NCBI GenBank assembly: GCA_002733205.1
Contig: NVUW01000014.1
Coordinates: 124,001-188,000, forward strand
Direction of reading: 5' to 3'
Source of the DNA: Thalassobium sp.
Lineage (GTDB): Bacteria; Pseudomonadota; Gammaproteobacteria; Pseudomonadales; Oceanobacteraceae
DNA: 64,000 bases
The position numbers and the translations under genes are program-made. Below are positions 26,953-36,729 of this stretch, piece after piece. Position 1 is the first letter of the stretch. Each line of letters opens with the position of its first letter. The notes beneath the pieces were generated by a model that was not told the DNA's origin, ran no database searches, and saw nothing but the letters and a program-made list of their open reading frames with translations.

Positions 26953-28323
26953 ATGGCCAAGAAAAAAACCGCTTACGTCTGTAACGACTGTGGCTCGAAA
27001 CACAGCAAATGGCAGGGCCAGTGCACTGACTGCGGCGCCTGGAATACCCTGCAGGAATTTGTCGTTTCTGCTGCTAAAACGCCCGCCCGTGATTCCAGTT
27101 ATGCAGGCTACGCCGGAGCTGCCGCCGGTCAGGGCGTACAGCGTCTGGCCGATGTTGACCTGGCCGAAGTACCGCGCATCAGCAGCGGTATGCAGGAATT
27201 CGATCGCGTCCTCGGCGGCGGTCTGGTGCCGGGCTCGGCCATTTTAATTGGCGGCCATCCCGGTGCGGGTAAGTCCACACTTCTGCTGCAGACCATGTGT
27301 ATGCTGGCCGGAAAAATGCCCGCGCTATACGTGACCGGTGAAGAAAGTTTGCAGCAGGTTGCCATGCGCGCCAAACGCCTGAATCTGCCTACCGACCAGC
27401 TGAACATGCTGAGCGAGACCAGCGTCGAGCGTTTAATTAATACCCTGCAGCAACACCAGCCCAAAGTGGTGGTGATCGACTCCATTCAGGTGATGCACGT
27501 TGACGGCGTGGAATCGGCGCCGGGCAGCGTGTCACAGGTGCGTGAAAGCGCTGCCGCCCTTACCCGTTACGCCAAGCAAACCAATACCGTGCTGTTTTTT
27601 GTCGGCCATGTGACCAAAGACGGAACGCTGGCCGGGCCTAAAGTGCTGGAGCATATGATTGACTGTTCGATCATGCTCGAAGGATCAGGCGACAGCCGTT
27701 TCCGCACATTACGCGGTATTAAAAACCGCTTTGGCGCGATTAATGAGCTGGGCGTATTCGCCATGCTCGACAGCGGCTTAAAAGAAGTCAAAAACCCCAG
27801 TTCAATTTTTTTAAGCCGCAGCGAAGAACCCGCCGCCGGCAGTGTGGTGATGGTGATCTGGGAAGGTACGCGGCCGTTGCTCGTCGAAATCCAGGCGCTG
27901 GTCGATGACAGCCATTTTGGTCACCCCAAACGGGTCGCTGTCGGTCTTGATCAGAACCGTATGAATTTACTACTGGCCGCACTGCATCGCCACGGTGGCG
28001 TGCATCTGGGCGATCAGGATGTGTATATCAACGTGGTTGGCGGGGTAAAAGTCGGGGAAACCGCTGCCGATCTGGCCTTACTGCTGTCGGCGTTATCCAG
28101 CTTCCGCAATCAGCCATTACCGCAGGAACTGATCGTCTTTGGCGAGGTGGGTTTATCCGGTGAAATCCGGCCGGTACCGTCGGGTCAGGAACGGATTAAA
28201 GAAGCCGCGAAACACGGTTTTACCCGCGCCATTGTGCCGAAGGCCAATGTTCCGCGTCAGGCCGTTCCCGGCATGACCATCATTGGGGTGGATAAATTAC
28301 AGGAAGCGATCGACGCGGTTTAA
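26953..28323 (+). CDS. radA: DNA repair protein RadA
   Basis: RadA is a RecA-like helicase that promotes branch migration in recombinational repair. The 456-residue protein has the N-terminal zinc finger (C10, C13, C24, C27), Walker A GHPGAGKST at 101-109, the RadA-specific KNRFG motif at 257-261 and a Lon-like C-terminal domain. All expected residues are present and the length is typical. It is a single gene between divergent metY and convergent cheV. Confidence 0.97.
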   Translation: MAKKKTAYVCNDCGSKHSKWQGQCTDCGAWNTLQEFVVSAAKTPARDSSYAGYAGAAAGQGVQRLADVDLAEVPRISSGMQEFDRVLGGGLVPGSAILIGGHPGAGKSTLLLQTMCMLAGKMPALYVTGEESLQQVAMRAKRLNLPTDQLNMLSETSVERLINTLQQHQPKVVVIDSIQVMHVDGVESAPGSVSQVRESAAALTRYAKQTNTVLFFVGHVTKDGTLAGPKVLEHMIDCSIMLEGSGDSRFRTLRGIKNRFGAINELGVFAMLDSGLKEVKNPSSIFLSRSEEPAAGSVVMVIWEGTRPLLVEIQALVDDSHFGHPKRVAVGLDQNRMNLLLAALHRHGGVHLGDQDVYINVVGGVKVGETAADLALLLSALSSFRNQPLPQELIVFGEVGLSGEIRPVPSGQERIKEAAKHGFTRAIVPKANVPRQAVPGMTIIGVDKLQEAIDAV

Positions 28324-28345
28324 GCCGGGCACTCAGACGACAAGG

Positions 28346-28377
28346 CGCCGCCACAGTGATTGTCAGTGCTGGCGGCG
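28346..28377. repeat. Hairpin between convergent radA and cheV
   Basis: CGCCGCCA and TGGCGGCG pair across a 16-base loop. The right arm lies inside the last codons of cheV. There is no T-run, so termination by this element is uncertain. Confidence 0.45.
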
Positions 28378-29298
28378 ACTTTCCACACCGGGAATCACAT
28401 CCCCGCTTTCGACTTGCTTCGCCCCGCGTAACATAGCGACAATTAATTCGGCCGCATCAAATTTGGTCAGTGCTTCATTAGCCCCGACCTGATGCGCACG
28501 ATCAACGCTGATCTCGCTGGAAAGCGAGGTATGCAGAATAATGTACATGCCTTTGGTCGCCTGATTATTGCGGATTTCAAACGCCAGTTCGTATCCATCC
28601 AGTCCCGGCATTTCAATATCGCTGACCAGAATATCAAACGGTGTACCGCGCTCTGCAGCGGCCATCAGCAGAGTTAATGCCTGCTGCCCGTCAGAGCAAA
28701 CTTCAAAAGGAACATCTACGTGGCTCAGAGCCTCCGTCAGCTGCCTGCGCGCGACACTGGAATCGTCGACCAATAAAATAGCGTGCTGGCGCAGACGATC
28801 CTGATCTTCACGACGGATATCAGCATGCAGGGCTTCTTCATCGGGTGGAAATATCGTCGACAATACCATTTCAATATCCAGCAATTGAATCAGCTGCTTG
28901 TCATATTCAATAATTCCGGTGGAATAAATCTGCTTACCGGCAGCATTCGGAGGCGGGCTGATATTGCGCCAGCTGTAATCGATAATGCGATCAATCTTAC
29001 GCACCAGAAAACCCACATTCTGACGCTGACAGTCAGTAATAATGATAAAGCAGTCTTTCATTTCCGCCGGGCTGATTGGCCGGTAACCAATAGCCGCCGA
29101 TAAATCGATAACAGAAATCGTAACACCACGAATATAGGCCGCGCCGGCAACAACCGGGTGCGACTGCGGAATCGATGTCAATGGCTGCCAGGGCACAATT
29201 TCTTTTACCTTGAGAGTCCCAATACCGAAGATCTGCCGTTCATTGATTTTGAACAGCAGCAATCCCTGGGATTGCTTGTGCTGACTGCCATTACGCAT
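28363..29298 (-). CDS. cheV: Chemotaxis coupling/response protein CheV
   Basis: CheV joins a CheW domain (residues about 10-155) to a receiver domain (about 172-295). The receiver has D178 and D179, the phosphorylation site D227 in SDIEMPG, and K279, so it can be phosphorylated by CheA. CheV proteins adjust coupling between receptors and CheA. The 311-residue length is normal. It stands alone here, between radA and the mrp operon; a TATACT element on the minus strand near 29392 may be its -10 but no good -35 is seen. No receptor or CheA gene is in the window. Confidence 0.93.
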   Translation of the reverse strand: MRNGSQHKQSQGLLLFKINERQIFGIGTLKVKEIVPWQPLTSIPQSHPVVAGAAYIRGVTISVIDLSAAIGYRPISPAEMKDCFIIITDCQRQNVGFLVRKIDRIIDYSWRNISPPPNAAGKQIYSTGIIEYDKQLIQLLDIEMVLSTIFPPDEEALHADIRREDQDRLRQHAILLVDDSSVARRQLTEALSHVDVPFEVCSDGQQALTLLMAAAERGTPFDILVSDIEMPGLDGYELAFEIRNNQATKGMYIILHTSLSSEISVDRAHQVGANEALTKFDAAELIVAMLRGAKQVESGDVIPGVESRRQH

Positions 29299-29478
29299 GG
29301 TGATCTCGCTGGTGATTTAGCCCTGATGGCAAAAACGGAAAGAGCCTGTCAGCTGGCGACAGACAGACTCTTCTCAGACAATATGCTGATAAGTATAGCA
29401 ACAATTTGGGTCACGCCTGAATAATTCAGCCGCTTCGGCTTACTGATTCAGAGAGGCCCCAGAGCCTGCTTTCCGGCC

Positions 29479-29844
29479 TCAGTCAGGATTTTTTTGCTCC
29501 GCCGCACGCGCCGCCAGCTCAGCATTCTTACTGTGATCAAGAAATTTCACCCGGCGATGTAACGCCGCTTTCGCCAACATATGCGCAGATACCGGCGCGG
29601 TGATGAACAGAAACAGGCTGATAACCAGCTCATGAATACTCAGGCTGCCATCACGCATGGTGGTAAGGACCATAGATGCCAGCAGAATGGCACCAATCCC
29701 CATTGTCGTCGCCTTGGTCGGAGCGTGCAGACGGGTAAAAAAATCGGGCAGTTTGAGCAGCCCGACAGAGCCGACAAACACGAAGAAACCGCCAATCAAT
29801 AGCAGTACAGCGGCGATACTATGAACCACAGATTCCATAAACAT
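29479..29844 (-). CDS. mrpG: Mrp Na+/H+ antiporter subunit G
   Basis: This 121-residue subunit has three membrane helices and the family signature VGLLKLPDFFTRLHAPTKATTMG. It is required for assembly or activity of the Mrp complex in the inner membrane. It is the last gene of mrpACDEFG, and its start shares one base with the mrpF stop. A basic and Glu-rich C-terminal tail follows the last helix. Confidence 0.94.
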   Translation of the reverse strand: MFMESVVHSIAAVLLLIGGFFVFVGSVGLLKLPDFFTRLHAPTKATTMGIGAILLASMVLTTMRDGSLSIHELVISLFLFITAPVSAHMLAKAALHRRVKFLDHSKNAELAARAAEQKNPD

Positions 29845-30128
29845 TACTCGACGATGTCGCCCCGCAAAAGGTATTTACACAACGCCGCCGTGCTGACAAA
29901 CCCCAGCATGGCAATCAGCAGCGCGCCTTCAAAATACAGTGCCGAACCGTTGTACAGTCCTAACAAAATAATCAGGGCAATACTGTTAATATAAAGCGTA
30001 TCCAATGCCAGAATACGGTCGGTAATATCCGGCCCCCGCAGCATACGCCAGACATTTAAAATCAAGGCGATCACCACCAGGGCCGAAGTCAGCAACACCG
30101 CTCCCTGTAACAATTCCAGACTCAGCAT
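29844..30128 (-). CDS. mrpF: Mrp Na+/H+ antiporter subunit F
   Basis: The 94-residue protein has three membrane helices with the conserved RGPDITDRILALDTL between the first and second, as in MrpF/MnhF. In other species this subunit is needed for antiport and has been linked to sodium or bile salt export. It overlaps mrpE by 7 bases. Confidence 0.94.
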   Translation of the reverse strand: MLSLELLQGAVLLTSALVVIALILNVWRMLRGPDITDRILALDTLYINSIALIILLGLYNGSALYFEGALLIAMLGFVSTAALCKYLLRGDIVE

Positions 30129-30610
30129 GAAAAAATCTCCTGCAGGGGTTTTTCGTAATGCTGCTTAATATCGTCAATCAGTGCCTGCTCATCGGTAATG
30201 TGCAGAGCATGGATGTACAACCACTGCTTATCTTCTGAAAAATCCACGCTCACAGTACCCGGCGTCAATGAAATCGTACTGGCCAGAACCGTCAATGGAA
30301 AATCCCCCTGCAACGCCAGCGGAAAAGCGACAAACCCTGGTTGCAGGCTGTGATTCGATTTCAGTACACGGCGCGCCACATCGACATTAGACAGCACGAT
30401 ATCCAGTAACAAACGCAGAACATAACGGATAACCACCAGCGGTTTTCCGGCCCGGCTCTGGTGATCCGAATACGGTGCCGTCAGCACAGGAATCAACCAC
30501 GCCAGAAATAAACCCAGAACAAAATGTCCGGCAGAAAAACCATTCAGCAACAGCCAGACCAGCAGCAGCAGCAGACTGTGCAGTGGCATCGGTAATAACC
30601 AGCGCTTCAT
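30122..30610 (-). CDS. mrpE: Mrp Na+/H+ antiporter subunit E
   Basis: The 162-residue subunit has two or three N-terminal membrane helices followed by a soluble domain with SLTPGTVSVDF and the IDDIKQHYEKPLQEIF end, characteristic of MrpE/MnhE. It overlaps mrpD by 4 bases and mrpF by 7, so translation is probably coupled. Confidence 0.93.
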   Translation of the reverse strand: MKRWLLPMPLHSLLLLLVWLLLNGFSAGHFVLGLFLAWLIPVLTAPYSDHQSRAGKPLVVIRYVLRLLLDIVLSNVDVARRVLKSNHSLQPGFVAFPLALQGDFPLTVLASTISLTPGTVSVDFSEDKQWLYIHALHITDEQALIDDIKQHYEKPLQEIFSC

Positions 30611-32127
30611 GGCAACACCTCCGGTACAGCCATGTTTGCAGGAATAACCGGCAACGGCTGTTGATGCAGTTCATAAGCCGCAGACAAGCTGAGATCGGTC
30701 AGTGCACCGCCCCAGATCACCATCGCCGGTGATGTCAGCAATAATAAAATGATGGCCGTAATTTGCAGTGGATGTGCGACCACCTGATTCTGCGAGACTC
30801 CTTGCGCCCGCCAGAACAACGTCGTACCGGCACGGGAAAATATAATAAGCGCAGCCAGGCCGGAAATAAGAATTGGCGGCCATATCCAGGCGGCATCAGA
30901 GCCATCGCCCGCCGCCTGTAATAAAAGAATTTTGCCGACAAAACCCGACAACGGTGGCATACCAACCAGAGCCAGTGCTGCGATAAAAAACAAGCCGCCC
31001 AGTAATGCCGGTTGATTGACCGGGCGCGAGCGCACAAAACGATCCTGCGCCTGTCCGCGCTGCTCCTGCACCAGTCCGGCAATCAAAAACAAAGCCGCCG
31101 ACATCAGCGTACTGTGGATTAAATAATACAGACCAGCCGCCGTCGCCTGCGGGGTATTCAGCGCAATCGTCAGCAGCAATGAACCCGCAGAAACCACCAC
31201 CAGATTGGCCGCCAGCATTTTCAGCGTCTGACTGGCGAGCAATGCAATAATTCCGGCCACCAGCGTGGCCAGCGCTAATGGCCATAACCAGCCCACCGCG
31301 ATATTCGCCAGTTCACCACCATGCTCACCAAACACGGCAGTATGAACACGCCACAAGCTGTAAATCCCCACCTTGGTCATAATGGCAAACAGAGCCGCAA
31401 CCGGTGTCGAGGTGTTGGCATAGGTACGGGGCAACCAGAAGTGCAGCGGCAACAATGCAGCTTTAAGTCCGAACACAACCAACAGCAGCAATCCGCCCGC
31501 TTTCGCCAGAGCGATATCTTCGCTGTTTAACTGCGCTGCTTTGTACGCCATGTCCGCCATATTCAATGTGCCGAACGTGGCATAAATCACCCCGAGGCCA
31601 AACAGAAAAAATGCCGAACCCACCAGATTCAACAACACATAATGAACCGCGGCCTGAGTGCGCTGTTTACCACCACCGTGAATCAGCAGAGAGTAAGAAG
31701 CGATCAGCAGAATTTCGAAGAAGACAAAAAGATTAAAAATGTCACCGGTTAAAAAAGCACCATTAATCCCCATCAGCTGGAACATAAACAGCGGGTGGAA
31801 AAACGGGCCGCGCTGATCATCACCGGCGCAGGCATATAAATGCACGGCAAAGCCAAGGACGGCACTGAGCAGCAACATAATGGCCGCCAGCTTATCGTTG
31901 ACCAGAGCAATACCAAAAGGAGCCTGCCAGTCGCCCATCATGTACATTTGCGGTTCGTGCTGCAGGCTTTGCTGTAACAGCAATACGGCACTGACTAACA
32001 GCAGGGCATTAACCAGAAATACAGCTACGCGCTGCCGTCTTGCGTATCCCTGCAGCGGTGGCAGAAGTAAGAAAATACCGGCCAGTAGCGGTAATAAAAC
32101 CGGGAAAAAAATCAGATGCTGCAGCAT
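30607..32127 (-). CDS. mrpD: Mrp Na+/H+ antiporter subunit D
   Basis: MrpD is related to the proton-pumping subunits NuoL, NuoM and NuoN of complex I. The 506-residue protein has about 14 membrane helices, the conserved glutamate segment in FFEILLIASY and the lysine-containing KAALLPLHFWLPRTYA. It forms one of the two ion channels of the complex. It starts 2 bases after mrpC. Confidence 0.95.
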   Translation of the reverse strand: MLQHLIFFPVLLPLLAGIFLLLPPLQGYARRQRVAVFLVNALLLVSAVLLLQQSLQHEPQMYMMGDWQAPFGIALVNDKLAAIMLLLSAVLGFAVHLYACAGDDQRGPFFHPLFMFQLMGINGAFLTGDIFNLFVFFEILLIASYSLLIHGGGKQRTQAAVHYVLLNLVGSAFFLFGLGVIYATFGTLNMADMAYKAAQLNSEDIALAKAGGLLLLVVFGLKAALLPLHFWLPRTYANTSTPVAALFAIMTKVGIYSLWRVHTAVFGEHGGELANIAVGWLWPLALATLVAGIIALLASQTLKMLAANLVVVSAGSLLLTIALNTPQATAAGLYYLIHSTLMSAALFLIAGLVQEQRGQAQDRFVRSRPVNQPALLGGLFFIAALALVGMPPLSGFVGKILLLQAAGDGSDAAWIWPPILISGLAALIIFSRAGTTLFWRAQGVSQNQVVAHPLQITAIILLLLTSPAMVIWGGALTDLSLSAAYELHQQPLPVIPANMAVPEVLP

Positions 32128-32129
32128 AT

Positions 32130-32453
32130 TCAGTCGTTATCTCCATCAACCTGATCATTACCCAGATCAGCACGGGCACGCAGTGCCAGAATCAATGCAA
32201 ATGCGGTCATCGCAAAACCGATCACAATCGCCGTTAGCACCAGCGCCTGCGGTAAAGGATCGGCGTAGACTTCAGATTCACCCAGAATCGCCGCTCCATT
32301 CACAACCAGACGTCCGCTGGCAAACAAAAATAAGTTAACCGCATACGACAGCAGCGTCAGCCCCAGCACCACGGCAAAGGTATAACCGCGCAATACCAGA
32401 AATACGCCGCCAGCCGTCATAATGCCGACACAGATTGCATAAATTGTTTCCAT
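32130..32453 (-). CDS. mrpC: Mrp Na+/H+ antiporter subunit C
   Basis: The 107-residue subunit resembles NuoK, with three membrane helices, TLLSYAVNLFLFASGR and DPLPQALVLTAIVIGFA, the latter being the best-conserved MrpC stretch. It lies between mrpA and mrpD and overlaps the mrpA stop by one base. Confidence 0.94.
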   Translation of the reverse strand: METIYAICVGIMTAGGVFLVLRGYTFAVVLGLTLLSYAVNLFLFASGRLVVNGAAILGESEVYADPLPQALVLTAIVIGFAMTAFALILALRARADLGNDQVDGDND

Positions 32454-35248
32454 TATTTTCCTCCCGGCAGCGGTCGCTCGCTGGTTGTTAACTGTCCCAG
32501 ATTCGCCAGTATCAACAGCGTCGCGCCGATCACGGTAAAATAAACCCCCAGATCAAAGACCATGGCACTGGCCAGCTCAAATTTACCGACCCAGGGCAGT
32601 GAGAAATAATCAAACCAGGTGGTTAAGAACGGCCGCTCAAATAACCAGCTGCCCAGACCAGAGAACGTCGCTAACAACAAGCCGATGGCGATCAAACCGT
32701 GGTACGGGAAATTCAGCCTGACCTTCATCCAGGCAACACCGTGGGCAATGTATTGCTGGATTAATGCAATGGCAGTAATCAGACCGGCAATAAAACCACC
32801 ACCCGGCATATTATGTCCGCGCAGGAAGATATAAGCAGAAACCAACAACGCCAACGGCAGCAGACTCTGCGATACCAACGCCAGCATCATCGGGTTTTTA
32901 TCTTTGGCCCATGGGCGACCATCGGAATCGGCTGCCGGAACATACAGGCGCATACCGGCCAGCAGTTTATAAATACCCAGACCGGCAATGGCCAGCACCG
33001 TAATTTCACCCAGCGTATCGAAGCCGCGAAAATCCACCAGAATAACGTTAACGACATTGGTACCGCCGCCGCCGGTTTTGCTGTTGGCGATAAAGAATTC
33101 GGAAATGCTGTTGAGTGGCCGGGTCAGCATGGCGTAACACAGGGTACCGATGACTGCGCCAACCAGAGAGGAAATACTCAGATCGCGCACAATACGGCGT
33201 GGCGAACTGTCTCGCAGAGGTGTTTTTTGTGGCAGGAAATACAATGCCAGCAAAAAAAGAATAATGGTCGCCACTTCAACTGACAGCTGAGTGAGCGCAA
33301 GATCCGGCGCCGAAAAATACGCAAAGGCAACAGCGACAATAAGCCCCACAATGGAAATCATAATCAGCGCCAGCAAACGCAGATGACTGAACATAACGGT
33401 GGCGAGGGTACCGACGATCAATATACCTGCCGCAACCAATGCAACGCCATTCACCGGCAATTGTGGTCTGCTGCCTGCTGCACCTTCCAGTTGCAACAGC
33501 GGCCAACCGGCGACCACCAGAGCAAAAACCACCAGCAGAAAGACGTAACGCTGCAGTGAGGCATTATCCAGCCAGCGGTGAATAACGGCGGCTTTCTCGG
33601 TGGTCCATTGAATGCCTTTTTCAAATTCAATTTTGGCATCAAAGTCGGTGAACTGCCCCTGAAAGGCAAACAGATGGCGGCGGTTGTAGTACAGCGTAAT
33701 ACCACCGGCGACCGCCAGCAGACTCATTAATAAGGGACCATTAAAGCCATGCCATACCGCCAGGCTGAAATCGGGTAGCGGCTTATGTAATACCGCACTG
33801 GCTGCAGCGTTCAGCAAATCACCCACAGCGAAATCGGGCACGATACCCACCAGTAAACAGAGCACCACCAGAATTTCTACCGGAACACGCATATAACGTG
33901 GCGGTTCATGCGGTGTACGTGGCAAATTAATGGGTTCACCATTAAAAAATACGTCGTGAATAAAACGCAGCGAGTAAGCCACTGCCAGAGCACCACCGAT
34001 GGTCGCCAGTAATGGAATCAACCAGGATAACGAACCCAGCGTGGCCTGATGCAGCGTTTCGGCAAACAGCATCTCTTTTGATAAGAAGCCATTCAGCAAC
34101 GGCACACCCGCCATGGATGCCGCAGCGACCATCGCTAACGTTGCGGTATACGGCATGTACTTCCACAAGCCATTCAGCTGACGCATATCACGCGAGCCTG
34201 ACTCATGGTCAATAATGCCCGCCGCCATAAATAACGATGCCTTAAACACAGCATGGTTAATAATATGGAATACGGCCGCAATCGCGGCGAGCTCAGTATC
34301 CAGACCAAACAACAACGTAATAAGGCCAAGGTGACTGATGGTGGAATACGCCAGCAATCCTTTTAAATCGTGTTTAAACAGCGCGGTATAAGCGCCGAGC
34401 AACAATGTTGCCAGACCCACCATACTGACAATCACAAACCATAAGTCGGTATCCGCCAATACCGGATAAAAACGCGCCAGCAAAAACACCCCGGCTTTCA
34501 CCATGGTGGCCGAGTGTAGATAGGCAGAAACCGGAGTCGGAGCAGCCATTGCATGTGGCAGCCAGAAATGGAACGGAAATTGAGCAGATTTGGTAAAAGC
34601 GCCGAGCAGGAAGAGCACAATAATAATCGGGTACACCGCGCTCTCACGCAGCACATCGCCACTCGCCAGCACGGTGCGCAAATCATAACTGCCAACCGTC
34701 TGCCCCATCAGAATGAGGCCGCCAAGCAATGCCAGACCACCGGCACCGGTCACTGTCAGCGCCATGCGCGCGCCTTTGCGGGCGTCGCTTTTATGTGACC
34801 AGAAGCTGATTAACAGAAAAGAGCTGATACTGGTCAGCTCCCAGAAAAACCACAGCTGCAGCAGATTGTTGGATAACACCACGCCCAGCATGGCGGTCAT
34901 AAACAGAATCAGGTATGAATAAAAGCGCCCCATATGATCGCTTTCAGACAGGTAATAACGCGCATAAAGAATGACCAACAGGCCAATACCTAAAATGAGC
35001 AGGCTGAACAATAAGCCCAGGCCATCAAGATGAAAGGCGAGGTTCAGACCGATCTGCGGAATCCACTCCGCCTGCCATGTTAATGCTTCCCCCGCAAAAA
35101 TCGCCGGAATCGCCTGCACGACCAGCAGCAGCGATAGCGCTGGCAACAATGCCGTCAACGCGGCCGTCGCCGTTCGGCCAAAGCGATAACTGAGTAATGG
35201 CACCAAAGTCCCCAACAATGGCAGCAACGGAATCCAGAACAGATTCAT
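32453..35248 (-). CDS. mrpA: Mrp Na+/H+ antiporter fused subunits A and B
   Basis: The 931-residue protein is MrpA with the MrpB domain fused at its C-terminus, the arrangement of group 2 Mrp systems (PhaAB-like). The N-terminal part is NuoL-like, with [20 protein letters not shown] and the lateral helix regions; the C-terminal 150 residues contain the MnhB stretch [16 protein letters not shown]. Together with C to G it exchanges external protons for internal sodium, supporting pH and salt balance. The start at 35248 ([13 protein letters not shown]) fits the family; 30 upstream codons do not. It is the first gene of the operon. Confidence 0.95.
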   Translation of the reverse strand: MNLFWIPLLPLLGTLVPLLSYRFGRTATAALTALLPALSLLLVVQAIPAIFAGEALTWQAEWIPQIGLNLAFHLDGLGLLFSLLILGIGLLVILYARYYLSESDHMGRFYSYLILFMTAMLGVVLSNNLLQLWFFWELTSISSFLLISFWSHKSDARKGARMALTVTGAGGLALLGGLILMGQTVGSYDLRTVLASGDVLRESAVYPIIIVLFLLGAFTKSAQFPFHFWLPHAMAAPTPVSAYLHSATMVKAGVFLLARFYPVLADTDLWFVIVSMVGLATLLLGAYTALFKHDLKGLLAYSTISHLGLITLLFGLDTELAAIAAVFHIINHAVFKASLFMAAGIIDHESGSRDMRQLNGLWKYMPYTATLAMVAAASMAGVPLLNGFLSKEMLFAETLHQATLGSLSWLIPLLATIGGALAVAYSLRFIHDVFFNGEPINLPRTPHEPPRYMRVPVEILVVLCLLVGIVPDFAVGDLLNAAASAVLHKPLPDFSLAVWHGFNGPLLMSLLAVAGGITLYYNRRHLFAFQGQFTDFDAKIEFEKGIQWTTEKAAVIHRWLDNASLQRYVFLLVVFALVVAGWPLLQLEGAAGSRPQLPVNGVALVAAGILIVGTLATVMFSHLRLLALIMISIVGLIVAVAFAYFSAPDLALTQLSVEVATIILFLLALYFLPQKTPLRDSSPRRIVRDLSISSLVGAVIGTLCYAMLTRPLNSISEFFIANSKTGGGGTNVVNVILVDFRGFDTLGEITVLAIAGLGIYKLLAGMRLYVPAADSDGRPWAKDKNPMMLALVSQSLLPLALLVSAYIFLRGHNMPGGGFIAGLITAIALIQQYIAHGVAWMKVRLNFPYHGLIAIGLLLATFSGLGSWLFERPFLTTWFDYFSLPWVGKFELASAMVFDLGVYFTVIGATLLILANLGQLTTSERPLPGGK

Positions 35249-35433
35249 AAAAATGAGAGCCTCATACCTGAAGGTTGCGGTCATCCACCATGACCTGACC
35301 CGCCAAAAGATAGCATGATCAGCGCCAGCGCTACACAAAAGCCGACATATCGATGCAAAGAATTGTCAGCCATCAGAGCGTGCAAACACGGGATAAGAAC
35401 AAGTAAATCAGGTAGTTACAAAAATCTTATGAC

Positions 35434-35466
35434 AAAAAAGCCAGAGCACCCTGCGGTGCTCTGGCT
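35434..35466 (-). terminator. Intrinsic terminator after hemE
   Basis: On the minus strand AGCCAGAGCACC and GGTGCTCTGGCT form a twelve-pair stem with a four-base loop, followed by six T residues. It lies about 38 bases past the hemE stop. Confidence 0.9.
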
Positions 35467-35503
35467 TAGTGTAGTCAGGCTTTTTTCAACCGTACTGCGG
35501 TCA

Positions 35504-36571
35504 TCAGCCCTGATGGTATTCCGGACTTAACTCAACGACGGCTTCAACAAAAGCTTTGGCGTGTTCCGGATCAACAAACTGATGAATGCCATGACCCAGG
35601 TTAAAGATATGACCACTGCCATTGCCGTAGCTGTCGAGAATCCGCTTCACTTCGGCACGGATGGTTTTTGGCGAAGCATACAATACAGAAGGATCCATAT
35701 TGCCCTGCAAAGCCACACGGTTACCCACACGACCACGGGCATTGCCTATATCGGTGGTCCAGTCGAGACCCAGCGCATCAGCACCGGTATCCGCCATGGA
35801 TTCCAGCCACTGACCACCGCCTTTGGTGAACAGAATCACCGGGATTTTCTGGCCATCGTGCTCACGGATAAGACCAGAAACAATCTGCTGCATGTACTTC
35901 AGCGAAAACTCACGATAAGCCACATCACTCAGACTGCCACCCCAGGTATCAAAAATCTGCACCGCCTGGGCACCGGCTTTGATCTGCGCGTTGAGATAAT
36001 CAATCACAGACTTGGCCAGCACATCCAGCAACTGATGCATGACTTCCGGCGTGTCATACATCATCGCCTTCACGTGGCGGAAGTCCTTGGAAGAACCACC
36101 TTCAACCATATAGGTCGCCAACGTCCAAGGACTGCCGGAGAAACCGATCAGCGGCACGCGGCCATTCAGTTCACGGCGAATGGTGCTGACCGCTTTCAGC
36201 ACGTAATCCAGATCCGCTGCGGTATTCACCACATTCAGGCTCTGTACATCGGCTTCGGTGCGGATGATTTTATTGAAGCGCGGGCCTTCGCCGGTCTCGA
36301 AATACAGACCCAGCCCCATCGCATCAGGAATAGTCAGGATGTCGGAGAACAGAATCGCAGCATCCAGCGGGAAGCGGTCCAGTGGCTGAATGGTAACTTC
36401 ACAGGCCAGTTCAGGGTTCTTACACAGCGACATAAAGTCACCGGCCTGAGCACGGCTGGCGCGGTATTCCGGCAGATAACGCCCGGCCTGACGCATCATC
36501 CACACCGGAGTGCGGTCAACCGGTTGACGGAGCAAAGCTTTAAGAAAGCGATCATTTTTCAGTTCAGACAT
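35504..36571 (-). CDS. hemE: Uroporphyrinogen decarboxylase
   Basis: HemE removes four carboxyl groups from uroporphyrinogen III to give coproporphyrinogen III in haem synthesis. The 355-residue enzyme has the signatures [18 protein letters not shown] near the N-terminus, [17 protein letters not shown], and the active-site aspartate and tyrosine regions ([15 protein letters not shown]). It is cytoplasmic and needs no cofactor. Its usual Pseudomonas neighbour gltD lies about 2 kb away, separated by a lipoprotein gene. It has its own promoter candidate and terminator. Confidence 0.97.
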   Translation of the reverse strand: MSELKNDRFLKALLRQPVDRTPVWMMRQAGRYLPEYRASRAQAGDFMSLCKNPELACEVTIQPLDRFPLDAAILFSDILTIPDAMGLGLYFETGEGPRFNKIIRTEADVQSLNVVNTAADLDYVLKAVSTIRRELNGRVPLIGFSGSPWTLATYMVEGGSSKDFRHVKAMMYDTPEVMHQLLDVLAKSVIDYLNAQIKAGAQAVQIFDTWGGSLSDVAYREFSLKYMQQIVSGLIREHDGQKIPVILFTKGGGQWLESMADTGADALGLDWTTDIGNARGRVGNRVALQGNMDPSVLYASPKTIRAEVKRILDSYGNGSGHIFNLGHGIHQFVDPEHAKAFVEAVVELSPEYHQG

Positions 36572-36607
36572 GGAATACCTAAATCAGCACCAGAGAATTT
36601 GCGCGCT

Positions 36608-36616
36608 ATCATACCA
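36608..36616 (-). promoter_or_regulatory. Extended -10 promoter candidate for hemE
   Basis: On the minus strand TGG followed by TATGAT (five of six) gives an extended -10 element about 37 bases before the hemE ATG. No convincing -35 is present. Confidence 0.45.
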
Positions 36617-36688
36617 AAAAATCACCCACGCTATTTTTGACTTTGCGCAGCAAAGGGCAGAAGAACGACGGCAAGCGGATTGCAGACA

Positions 36689-36714
36689 CAAAAAACCCGG
36701 CCGGGGCCGGGTTT
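36689..36714. terminator. Bidirectional intrinsic terminator after the Ig-like lipoprotein gene
   Basis: CCCGGCC and GGCCGGG form the stem around two C/G bases, flanked by A and T runs on both sides. Read on the minus strand it ends in six T residues, about 16 bases past the lipoprotein stop. Confidence 0.88.
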
Positions 36715-36729
36715 TGAGTTATAACAGAA

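Noticed and set aside
35561..36640. A 359-codon open frame on the plus strand across hemE
   Set aside because: It lies antisense to a fully motif-supported hemE, has no ribosome-binding site or family features, and its product is His/Arg/Thr-rich as expected for a shadow frame.
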